Assembly (NCBI RefSeq): GCF_000742135.1
Contig: NZ_KN046818.1
Coordinates: forward strand, 4,600,295-4,664,294
Length of the DNA stretch: 64,000 nucleotides
Direction: 5' to 3'
Origin: Klebsiella pneumoniae
Lineage (GTDB): Bacteria; Pseudomonadota; Gammaproteobacteria; Enterobacterales; Enterobacteriaceae
The position numbers were made by a program, and so were the translations under genes. Within the stretch, counting starts at the first letter, position 1. Each line of letters starts with the position of its first letter. Below the pieces are notes generated by a model, which ran no database searches, was not told the origin of the DNA, and was given only the letters and a program-made list of their open reading frames with translations. Positions 20,911 to 27,832 of this stretch are shown in pieces.

Positions 20911-23229
20911 ATGCAAAAATTAACCGTTGGTTTAATTGGTAATCCTAATTCCGGAAAGACCACCTTATTTAATCAGCTGACCGGCGCTCGCCAGCGCGTG
21001 GGCAACTGGGCTGGGGTGACCGTTGAGCGTAAAGAGGGGATTTTCGCCACCACTGACCACCAGGTCACGCTGGTCGACCTCCCGGGAACCTACTCCCTGA
21101 CCACCATCTCCTCGCAGACCTCGCTGGACGAGCAGATTGCCTGCCACTACATCCTGAGCGGCGACGCCGACATGCTGATTAACGTGGTCGATGCCTCCAA
21201 CCTCGAGCGCAACCTCTATCTGACGCTGCAGCTGCTCGAGCTGGGGATCCCCTGCGTCGTCGCGCTGAACATGCTGGATATCGCCGAAAAGCAGCAGGTG
21301 CGGATCGATATCGACGCCCTCGCCGCCCGTCTCGGTTGCCCGGTCATTCCGTTGGTATCGACTCGCGGACGGGGGATCGAAGCGCTGAAGATCGCCCTCG
21401 ACCGTCATCAGGCGAACAGCGATCTTGAGCTGGTCCACTATCCGCAGCCGCTGCTGCGCGAAGCTGACCTGCTGGCGCAGCAGATGTCAGCGCAGATCCC
21501 GACCCGGCAGCGGCGCTGGCTGGGTCTGCAGATGCTGGAGGGCGATATCTACAGCCGGGCCTATGCCGGCGACGCCGCCGATAAACTGGATATCGCTCTG
21601 GCGAATCTCAGCGACGAGATCGACGACCCGGCGCTGCACATCGCTGACGCGCGCTATCAGACCATCGCCGCCATTTGCGACGCCGTCAGCAATACCCTGA
21701 CCGCCGAACCAAGCCGCTTCACCGCCGCGATGGACAAAGTGATCCTCAACCGCTTCCTCGGGTTGCCGATTTTTCTCTTTGTCATGTACTTGATGTTCCT
21801 GCTGGCGATCAACATCGGCGGCGCGCTGCAGCCGATTTTCGATGCCGGCTCGGTCGCGATCTTTGTGCATGGCATTCAATGGCTGGGTTACACCCTGCAC
21901 TTCCCGGACTGGCTGACCGTGTTCCTCGCCCAGGGGATCGGCGGCGGTATCAACACCGTGCTGCCGCTGGTGCCACAGATCGGCATGATGTATCTGTTTC
22001 TCTCCTTCCTTGAGGACTCCGGCTACATGGCGCGCGCCGCCTTTGTGATGGATCGCCTGATGCAAGCCCTCGGCCTGCCGGGGAAATCCTTCGTCCCGCT
22101 GATTGTCGGTTTTGGCTGCAACGTGCCGTCGGTGATGGGCGCCCGCACCCTTGACGCGCCGCGCGAGCGTCTGATGACCATTATGATGGCGCCGTTTATG
22201 TCCTGCGGCGCGCGGCTGGCGATCTTCGCCGTCTTCGCGGCCGCCTTCTTTGGTCAGAACGGCGCGCTGGCGGTATTCTCGCTCTATGTGCTGGGCATTG
22301 TGATGGCCATCCTCACCGGCCTGATGCTGAAGCACACCATTATGCGCGGCGAAGCCTCGCCGTTCGTGATGGAGCTGCCGGTGTACCACGTTCCGCATAT
22401 CAAAAGTCTGATTATCCAGACCTGGCAGCGCCTGAAAGGCTTTGTGCTGCGCGCCGGGAAGGTGATCGTCATCGTCAGCATCTTCCTCAGTGCGCTGAAC
22501 AGTTTCTCACTGAGCGGTAAGGTCGTCGACAACATCAACGACTCCGCGCTGGCCTCGGTGAGCCGGGTCATTACGCCGGTGTTTAAACCGATCGGCGTGC
22601 ATGAAGATAACTGGCAGGCCACCGTCGGCCTGTTTACCGGCGCGATGGCGAAAGAAGTGGTAGTGGGTACGCTGAACACCCTCTATACCGCCGAAGATAT
22701 CCAGAATGAGGAATTCAATCCGCAGACCTTCAGTCTCGGCGAAGAACTGCTCACCGCCGTCGATGAGACATGGCAGGGACTGAAAGACACCTTCAGCCTC
22801 AGCGTCCTGGCCAACCCCATCGAAGCCAGCAAAGGCGATGGCGAAATGGCCACCGGCGCCATGGGGGTGATGGGCAGTAAATTTGACAGCGCAGCGGCGG
22901 CATACAGCTACCTGATCTTCGTCCTGCTCTATATTCCCTGCATCTCGGTGATGGGCGCCATCGCCCGCGAATCAAGCCGCGGCTGGATGACCTTCTCCAT
23001 CCTGTGGGGGCTGAATATCGCCTATTCGCTCTCGACGCTCTATTACCAGACCGTTAGCTTTAGCGATCACCCGCGCTACAGTCTGGTATGTATCCTGGCG
23101 GTAGTGTTGTTCAACGTGGTGCTCTTCGGCCTGTTGCGCCGGGCGCGCAGCAGGGTGGACGTCTCGCTGCTGGCCACGCGAAAAACGCCGGCCTCCTGCT
23201 GTTCCAGCCCGGCTGGCGATTGCCACTAA
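20911..23229 (+). CDS. feoB: ferrous iron transporter FeoB
   Basis: FeoB is the inner membrane Fe2+ transporter with an N-terminal GTPase-like domain. The 772-residue protein has G1 GNPNSGKTT at residues 10-18, the switch I region (NWAGVTVERKEG), G3 DLPGTYSL, G4 NMLD, and a helical regulatory domain to about residue 270. The polytopic membrane domain follows, with Gate motifs such as GFGCNVPSVMGARTL and MAPFMSCGARL and the later GAMAKEVVVGTLNTLY. The C-terminal tail carries a CC pair (PASCCSSPAG). It is central in feoABC, with 9 nt to feoC. Confidence 0.98.
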   Translation: MQKLTVGLIGNPNSGKTTLFNQLTGARQRVGNWAGVTVERKEGIFATTDHQVTLVDLPGTYSLTTISSQTSLDEQIACHYILSGDADMLINVVDASNLERNLYLTLQLLELGIPCVVALNMLDIAEKQQVRIDIDALAARLGCPVIPLVSTRGRGIEALKIALDRHQANSDLELVHYPQPLLREADLLAQQMSAQIPTRQRRWLGLQMLEGDIYSRAYAGDAADKLDIALANLSDEIDDPALHIADARYQTIAAICDAVSNTLTAEPSRFTAAMDKVILNRFLGLPIFLFVMYLMFLLAINIGGALQPIFDAGSVAIFVHGIQWLGYTLHFPDWLTVFLAQGIGGGINTVLPLVPQIGMMYLFLSFLEDSGYMARAAFVMDRLMQALGLPGKSFVPLIVGFGCNVPSVMGARTLDAPRERLMTIMMAPFMSCGARLAIFAVFAAAFFGQNGALAVFSLYVLGIVMAILTGLMLKHTIMRGEASPFVMELPVYHVPHIKSLIIQTWQRLKGFVLRAGKVIVIVSIFLSALNSFSLSGKVVDNINDSALASVSRVITPVFKPIGVHEDNWQATVGLFTGAMAKEVVVGTLNTLYTAEDIQNEEFNPQTFSLGEELLTAVDETWQGLKDTFSLSVLANPIEASKGDGEMATGAMGVMGSKFDSAAAAYSYLIFVLLYIPCISVMGAIARESSRGWMTFSILWGLNIAYSLSTLYYQTVSFSDHPRYSLVCILAVVLFNVVLFGLLRRARSRVDVSLLATRKTPASCCSSPAGDCH

Positions 23230-23238
23230 GGAGGGACT

Positions 23239-23478
23239 GTGGCGTCGTTAATGGAAGTCCGCGATATGCTGGCCCTGCAGGGCCGCATGGAGGCGAAACA
23301 GCTCAGTGCTCGCCTGCAGACACCTCAGCCGCTGATTGACGCCATGCTTGAGCGAATGGAAGCCATGGGTAAGGTGGTCCGGATCAGCGAAACGAGCGAG
23401 GGCTGCCTCTCCGGCAGCTGTAAAAGTTGCCCTGAAGGGAAAGCGGCGTGCCGGCAGGAGTGGTGGGCGCTGCGATGA
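23239..23478 (+). CDS. feoC: FeoC, [Fe-S]-dependent winged-helix protein of the Feo system
   Basis: FeoC is a small winged-helix protein that in Klebsiella and Salmonella is reported to bind FeoB and protect it from proteolysis. The 79-residue protein starts with GTG at 23239 (read [22 protein letters not shown]). Four cysteines lie in the wing: Cys56, Cys61, Cys64 and Cys71, the pattern reported for an oxygen-sensitive iron-sulphur cluster in K. pneumoniae FeoC. A second start, ATG five codons in (23251), is possible. It is the last gene of feoABC and is followed by a terminator. Confidence 0.95.
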   Translation: MASLMEVRDMLALQGRMEAKQLSARLQTPQPLIDAMLERMEAMGKVVRISETSEGCLSGSCKSCPEGKAACRQEWWALR

Positions 23479-23529
23479 AAGGAGTCAGGCCAGGTCGCGC
23501 AACGAGGTAAAACGAGTAAGACAGCTATG

Positions 23530-23556
23530 AAAAACGGGCCAGCAGGCCCGTTTTCT
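23530..23556 (+). terminator. terminator after feoABC
   Basis: The stem AAAACGGGCC / GGCCCGTTTT with loop AGCA is followed by CTTATG. It sits between feoC and the convergent small DUF1471 gene and can act in both directions. Confidence 0.8.
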
Positions 23557-23566
23557 TATGACTGGA

Positions 23567-23836
23567 TTATTTATAAACGTCAGCGTTCGCGTGTACGGTT
23601 TTTTCGTTTTTCTGCCCGGCAATCACCACAAAGTATTTCCCACCCAGCTCATCGGCTTTTTTCGACAGATCGCGTCGGGCGTCCATCGGCGACGTCGTCC
23701 TGGAGGTCGTAATGCTACCGACCTTGGTCAGATTCATCTTCGCCACGTCTTCTTTTTGGATCTCTTTCGCGGCGAATGCGCCGAAAGAGAGGGTGCCTAT
23801 CACCAGAGATGCAACCATTCCTGTAACAAGTTTCAT
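23567..23836 (-). CDS. YhcN/BhsA-type small exported protein (DUF1471)
   Basis: This 89-residue protein has a signal peptide (MKLVTGMVASLVIGTLSFGAFA, cleavage expected after AFA) and one DUF1471 domain: KVGSITTSRTTSPMDARRDLSKKADELGGKYFVVIAGQKNEKTVHANADVYK. Members such as YhcN, BhsA and McbA are periplasmic or outer membrane-associated stress proteins in enterobacteria; the specific function here is unknown. It occupies the feoC-bioH interval, which in E. coli K-12 holds an unrelated transposase-like gene. A dyad lies in its leader (23869-23905). It is a complete gene. I give no gene symbol because several paralogues exist. Confidence 0.88.
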   Translation of the reverse strand: MKLVTGMVASLVIGTLSFGAFAAKEIQKEDVAKMNLTKVGSITTSRTTSPMDARRDLSKKADELGGKYFVVIAGQKNEKTVHANADVYK

Positions 23837-23868
23837 AGCCTCTACTCTCCATAAGGTTGTTATTGTAG

Positions 23869-23905
23869 GTCACGGTGGCGGATTGAAATAATCAACCACC
23901 GTAAC
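23869..23905. repeat. inverted repeat upstream of the DUF1471 gene
   Basis: The arms GTCACGGTGG and CCACCGTAAC flank a 17-nt AT-rich spacer. They pair over 10 positions with one G-T. The dyad lies 33-69 nt upstream of the start at 23836, so it could be a leader hairpin or an operator. Confidence 0.5.
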
Positions 23906-23956
23906 AACCTAAGTATTGCTAGGAATGGCCCTTTTACCATGGCGCGGCAAAAAAAA

Positions 23957-24730
23957 TTACCCCAGCCGCGTCTTCAGCGCCAGCAGCGGCTCGCAGAAGG
24001 CCGCGGGATGGGAAACAAACGGCGCATGCGCGGCCTTATCGAAGAGGATTGACTCGCTTTCCGGCCACAGGTCATCCAGCAACGGGACGATCTTGCGCGG
24101 CACCAGTCCATCCAGCCGGCCATACAGCCGCAGAAACGGCATCGGCAGCCTGACCAGCGCCTGACGCAGATCGACGGTTCTGAGGATCTCCAGTCCGCCA
24201 TTCAGCGCCTCGGCGGAAGGCATCGGCAGCGAGAGCACCGCCTGCTTTAACGCCCGCGCATCCTGACGCGCGCTCTCTGTGCCCATGGTTTGCAGGGCGA
24301 GGAATCGCTCGACGGTGCGCTGGAAATCGTCGCTCAGCTGCTGCTGAAATCCGGCCAGCACCTCGGGCTTGATGCCGGGCCAGTCGTCACGAGCCGCGAA
24401 ACAGGGGGAAGAGGCAACCGTCACCAGCGCCTGCACGCGTTCCGGACGCATAATCGCGACCTGGCTGGCCACCAGCCCGCCCAGGCTCCAGCCCAGCCAC
24501 ACCGCCTGTGGAGGGGCCTGCTCCAGCACCCGCTGCGCCATCGCCTCCAGCGACATCGCCCCAAACCCGCCGCTGCGGCCATAGCCCGGCAGATCCACCA
24601 GGTGGAGGGTAAAATGCGAAGCCAGCTGCGGCGTGATGCAATCCCATACCTGAGCGTTCAGCCCCCAGCCGTGCAGCAGCACAAGATGACAATCTCCTTC
24701 GCCGATTGTTTGCCACCAGATGTCGTTCAT
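23957..24730 (-). CDS. bioH: pimeloyl-[ACP] methyl ester carboxylesterase
   Basis: BioH removes the methyl group from pimeloyl-ACP methyl ester, ending the modified fatty acid cycle that makes the biotin precursor. The 257-residue alpha/beta hydrolase has the oxyanion HGWG motif at residues 20-23, the nucleophile Ser82 in GWSLGG, Asp207 in GRLDGLV and His235 in KAAHAPF. It is transcribed alone and is divergent from gntX, with the two start codons 38 nt apart. It is not clustered with other bio genes, as in E. coli. Confidence 0.97.
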   Translation of the reverse strand: MNDIWWQTIGEGDCHLVLLHGWGLNAQVWDCITPQLASHFTLHLVDLPGYGRSGGFGAMSLEAMAQRVLEQAPPQAVWLGWSLGGLVASQVAIMRPERVQALVTVASSPCFAARDDWPGIKPEVLAGFQQQLSDDFQRTVERFLALQTMGTESARQDARALKQAVLSLPMPSAEALNGGLEILRTVDLRQALVRLPMPFLRLYGRLDGLVPRKIVPLLDDLWPESESILFDKAAHAPFVSHPAAFCEPLLALKTRLG

Positions 24731-24768
24731 CCGTTACCGTTCTCTTTTTACTGGACAGAAGGCCAAAT

Positions 24769-25443
24769 ATGCTAACAGCACACAGCTTATGCTGGCTATG
24801 CCAAATGCCGCTGGCAGTCGCCCGCTGGGGGATCTGCTCCCGCTGCAGCCGCGCCCTGCTCGCCTGTCCCCCGCTCTGCCCGCAGTGCGGCCTGCCGGCG
24901 GCGGCATCCCGTCACCCCTGCGGCCGCTGCCTGCAAAAGCCGCCTCCCTGGCATCGGCTGGTGGCGGTCAATGACTATCGCCCGCCGCTGAGCGGTCTGG
25001 TGCAGCAGCTGAAGTTTCACCATCGCCCGGAGCTGGGCCCCGCCCTCGCGCGTCTGCTGCTGCAGCGCCTTCTGCAGCGTGACGATTTGCCGCCAGTAGA
25101 CGCTCTGGTCGGCGTGCCGCTATGGCATCGCCGTCGCTGGCGCCGGGGTTATAATCAGTGCGACGAACTGTGCCGACCGTTAGCCCGCTGGCGAGGATGC
25201 GTCTGGCATCGCGAAGGCCTGACTCGCCAGCGAGCCGGCGCCGTCCAACATTCGCTCAATGCCCGCCAGCGCAGGCAGAACCTGAAAAATGCCTTTCAGC
25301 TTGAATTTGCCGTGCAGGGACTCCATATCGCTCTGGTGGATGATGTCGTCACGACCGGCAGCACCGTCGCCGAGATATCCCGCCTGCTTTTGCGAAACGG
25401 CGCCGCGACGGTTCAGGTATGGTGTTTGTGCCGTACCTTGTAG
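24769..25443 (+). CDS. gntX: GntX, ComF-family phosphoribosyltransferase-like protein
   Basis: GntX is the enterobacterial ComFC homologue, needed in E. coli for growth on DNA as a carbon source. Its biochemical role is not settled. The 224-residue protein has an N-terminal zinc-ribbon with CWLC, CSRC, CPQC and CGRC pairs, a middle region KFHHRPELG, and the phosphoribosyltransferase PRPP-binding motif VDDVVTTGSTVAEI near the C terminus. The start at ATG 24769 fits the family; an open upstream extension overlaps bioH. It lies 58 nt upstream of nfuA. The hof genes at the window's left end belong to the same inferred process. Confidence 0.94.
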   Translation: MLTAHSLCWLCQMPLAVARWGICSRCSRALLACPPLCPQCGLPAAASRHPCGRCLQKPPPWHRLVAVNDYRPPLSGLVQQLKFHHRPELGPALARLLLQRLLQRDDLPPVDALVGVPLWHRRRWRRGYNQCDELCRPLARWRGCVWHREGLTRQRAGAVQHSLNARQRRQNLKNAFQLEFAVQGLHIALVDDVVTTGSTVAEISRLLLRNGAATVQVWCLCRTL

Positions 25444-25501
25444 ACCCCCGCTGATGGGCGTATTATAACCCAGTAAAATAGTCAACTATTAGGCCAACGC
25501 T

Positions 25502-26077
25502 ATGATCCGTATTTCCGATGCTGCACAAGCGCACTTTGCCAAACTGCTGGCAAATCAGGAAGAAGGGACGCAAATTCGCGTATTTGTGATTAATCCCGGC
25601 ACCCCAAACGCTGAGTGCGGCGTATCTTACTGCCCACCGGATGCGGTGGAAGACACCGACACGGCGCTGAAATTTGAACAGCTGACCGCCTATGTCGATG
25701 AGCTCAGCGCGCCCTATCTGGAAGACGCTGAAATTGATTTCGTCACTGACCAGCTCGGCTCGCAGCTGACGCTGAAAGCGCCGAACGCCAAAATGCGCAA
25801 AGTCTCTGACGATGCCCCGCTGATGGAGCGCGTCGAGTACCTGCTGCAGTCGCAGATTAACCCGCAGCTGGCGGGCCACGGCGGCCGCGTATCGCTGATG
25901 GAGATCACCGACGACGGTCTGGCTATCCTGCAGTTCGGCGGCGGATGCAACGGCTGCTCGATGGTCGACGTGACCCTGAAAGAAGGTATTGAAAAACAGC
26001 TGCTGAACGAGTTTCCGGAGCTGAAAGGGGTTCGCGATCTGACCGAGCATCAGCGCGGCGAGCACTCCTACTACTAA
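25502..26077 (+). CDS. nfuA: Fe-S biogenesis protein NfuA
   Basis: NfuA carries a [4Fe-4S] cluster and delivers it to client enzymes such as lipoyl synthase and aconitase. The 191-residue protein has an N-terminal degenerate A-type carrier domain (residues about 1-100, lacking its cysteine set) and a C-terminal NifU-like domain with CNGCSM, whose two cysteines bridge a cluster between two subunits. Length equals E. coli NfuA. It follows gntX. A GC-rich hairpin follows the stop. Confidence 0.97.
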   Translation: MIRISDAAQAHFAKLLANQEEGTQIRVFVINPGTPNAECGVSYCPPDAVEDTDTALKFEQLTAYVDELSAPYLEDAEIDFVTDQLGSQLTLKAPNAKMRKVSDDAPLMERVEYLLQSQINPQLAGHGGRVSLMEITDDGLAILQFGGGCNGCSMVDVTLKEGIEKQLLNEFPELKGVRDLTEHQRGEHSYY

Positions 26078-26086
26078 GCCCTTCCT

Positions 26087-26107
26087 CCGGCGGCAGCCTG
26101 CCGCCGG
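26087..26107 (+). terminator. GC-rich hairpin after nfuA
   Basis: The perfect 9-bp stem CCGGCGGCA / TGCCGCCGG with loop GCC has no T-tract after it. It may protect the nfuA 3' end or act as a weak terminator. Confidence 0.45.
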
Positions 26108-26175
26108 TCCTCCCTGGCCCTTTCTGTGTTACCGCGCAACATCTCCCGCTAAATGACCGGCAAAAACCGGGGAAA

Positions 26176-26197
26176 GAGTATGACTTAAGTCTCATAT
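26176..26197 (+). promoter_or_regulatory. candidate CRP site upstream of gntT
   Basis: TATGA (26179-26183) and TCTCA (26190-26194) are spaced by six bases and match 8 of 10 CRP core positions. The site centre is about 70 bp upstream of the expected transcript start. gntT is known to be CRP-activated in E. coli. Confidence 0.5.
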
Positions 26198-26221
26198 TTA
26201 ACATTTTCCCCCGTCAGGTGA

Positions 26222-26251
26222 TTCTCAACCCTCACATGTTACCCGTATCAT
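26222..26251 (+). promoter_or_regulatory. predicted gntT promoter overlapping a GntR operator
   Basis: A -35-like TTCTCA (26222-26227) and a -10 TATCAT (26246-26251) are 18 bp apart. The GntR box ATGTTACCCGTATCAT (26236-26251) covers the -10, as expected for direct repression. The rest of the 336-nt nfuA-gntT gap contains the CRP-like site, a second GntR box and no coding frame. Confidence 0.6.
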
Positions 26252-26379
26252 CCATTTCAGGCGCCACCGGCAAAAAAATAGCCAGCTATCCTTTCTCTGG
26301 GTAAGGATAATGCAAGCGTTTACGGCGCCAGACTATTTTGCTCCCTGACGGAGCGGATGCTCTACAGGTTCGAACTTTG

Positions 26380-26395
26380 ACGTTACCCATAACAA
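26380..26395 (+). promoter_or_regulatory. second GntR operator upstream of gntT
   Basis: ACGTTACCCATAACAA has the palindromic core GTTA-CCCA-TAAC. It lies 144 bp downstream of the promoter-proximal box and 18 nt before the gntT start. Paired operators could allow GntR-mediated looping. Confidence 0.65.
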
Positions 26396-26413
26396 ATTAA
26401 GGCCAGGTAAATC

Positions 26414-27730
26414 ATGCCATTAGTCATCGTTGCTATCGGGGTTGCCCTGTTGTTGCTGTTAATGATCCGTTTCAAAATGAACGGCTTCATTGCGCTGGTT
26501 CTGGTGGCGCTCGCCGTCGGATTAATGCAGGGTATGCCACTGGATAAAGTGATCGTCTCCATCAAAAACGGCGTTGGCGGCACCCTTGGCAGCCTCGCGC
26601 TGATCATGGGCTTCGGCGCTATGCTCGGTAAGCTGCTGGCAGACTGCGGCGGCGCCCAGCGTATCGCCACCACGCTTATCAATAAGTTCGGTAAGAAGCA
26701 TATTCAGTGGGCGGTGGTCCTGACCGGCTTCACCGTTGGCTTCGCCCTGTTCTATGAAGTGGGCTTCGTGCTGATGCTGCCGCTGGTGTTCACCATCGCC
26801 GCCTCGGCCCGTATTCCGTTGCTGTACGTCGGCGTACCGATGGCAGCCGCGCTCTCCGTCACCCACGGCTTCCTGCCGCCGCATCCGGGTCCGACCGCGA
26901 TCGCCACCATCTTCCATGCCGATATGGGCAAAACGCTGCTCTACGGCACCATTCTGGCTATCCCGACGGTTATCCTGGCGGGACCGGTGTTTGCGCGCTT
27001 CCTGAAAGGGATAGATAAGCCGATCCCGGAAGGCCTGCATAACCCGAAAGTGTTCACTGAAGAAGAGATGCCAGGCTTTGGCGTCAGCGTCTGGACCTCG
27101 CTGGTTCCGGTGATCCTGATGGCGATGCGCGCCGTGGCTGAGATGATCCTGCCGAAAGGCCACGCCTTCCTGCCAATTGCCGAGTTCTTCGGCGACCCGG
27201 TGATGGCCACCCTGATTGCGGTACTGATTGCCCTGTTCACCTTCGGTTTGAACCGCGGCCGCTCCATGGAGCAGATCAACGATACCCTGACCTCTTCGAT
27301 CAAAATCATCGCCATGATGCTGTTGATTATCGGCGGCGGCGGCGCCTTCAAGCAGGTGCTGGTGGATAGCGGCATGGATAAATACATCGCCTCTATCATG
27401 CACGAATCGAACATGTCTCCGCTGTTTATGGCGTGGTCTATCGCCGCGGTGCTGCGTATCGCGCTGGGTTCGGCGACCGTAGCCGCCATCACCGCGGGCG
27501 GGATCGCCGCGCCGCTGATCGCCACCACCGGCGTCAGCCCGGAGCTGATGGTTATCGCCGTTGGCTCCGGCAGCGTTATCTTCTCCCATGTTAACGATCC
27601 GGGCTTCTGGCTGTTCAAAGAGTACTTTAACCTGACCATCGGCGAGACCATCAAGTCCTGGTCGGTGCTGGAAACCATTATCTCAGTCTGCGGCCTGGTG
27701 GGCTGTCTGCTGCTGGGGATGGTGGTGTAA
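26414..27730 (+). CDS. gntT: high-affinity gluconate permease GntT
   Basis: GntT imports D-gluconate with protons across the inner membrane. The 438-residue protein is a GntP-family transporter with about a dozen hydrophobic segments beginning with PLVIVAIGVALLLLLMI. Family motifs include GFGAMLGKLLADCGGA, HGFLPPHPGPTAI, GGGGAFKQVLVDSG and SHVNDPGFWLFKEY. It is transcribed alone, preceded by two GntR boxes and a CRP-like site, and followed by a strong terminator. Assignment to GntT rather than the similar GntU at 50.7-52.1 kb rests on position and near-identity to E. coli GntT. Confidence 0.96.
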   Translation: MPLVIVAIGVALLLLLMIRFKMNGFIALVLVALAVGLMQGMPLDKVIVSIKNGVGGTLGSLALIMGFGAMLGKLLADCGGAQRIATTLINKFGKKHIQWAVVLTGFTVGFALFYEVGFVLMLPLVFTIAASARIPLLYVGVPMAAALSVTHGFLPPHPGPTAIATIFHADMGKTLLYGTILAIPTVILAGPVFARFLKGIDKPIPEGLHNPKVFTEEEMPGFGVSVWTSLVPVILMAMRAVAEMILPKGHAFLPIAEFFGDPVMATLIAVLIALFTFGLNRGRSMEQINDTLTSSIKIIAMMLLIIGGGGAFKQVLVDSGMDKYIASIMHESNMSPLFMAWSIAAVLRIALGSATVAAITAGGIAAPLIATTGVSPELMVIAVGSGSVIFSHVNDPGFWLFKEYFNLTIGETIKSWSVLETIISVCGLVGCLLLGMVV

Positions 27731-27746
27731 GGTCACTCCCGCCACA

Positions 27747-27786
27747 GAAAAAGGCCGGTCCGCGTGAAGCGGGCCGGCCTTTTTTA
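27747..27786. terminator. bidirectional terminator between gntT and malQ
   Basis: The long stem GGCCGGTCCGC / GCGGGCCGGCC with loop GTGAA is preceded by AAAAA and followed by TTTTTT. It serves gntT and the convergent malPQ. Confidence 0.9.
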
Positions 27787-27832
27787 TCGGACATGCTCTT
27801 CGCCGCGCAGAGGAGCGCGCGGCAGGAAGTTA

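Noticed and set aside
26522-27589. 355-codon minus-strand open frame within gntT
   Set aside because: Antisense shadow rich in His, Gln, Asp and Arg, as expected from the complement of a membrane protein gene.
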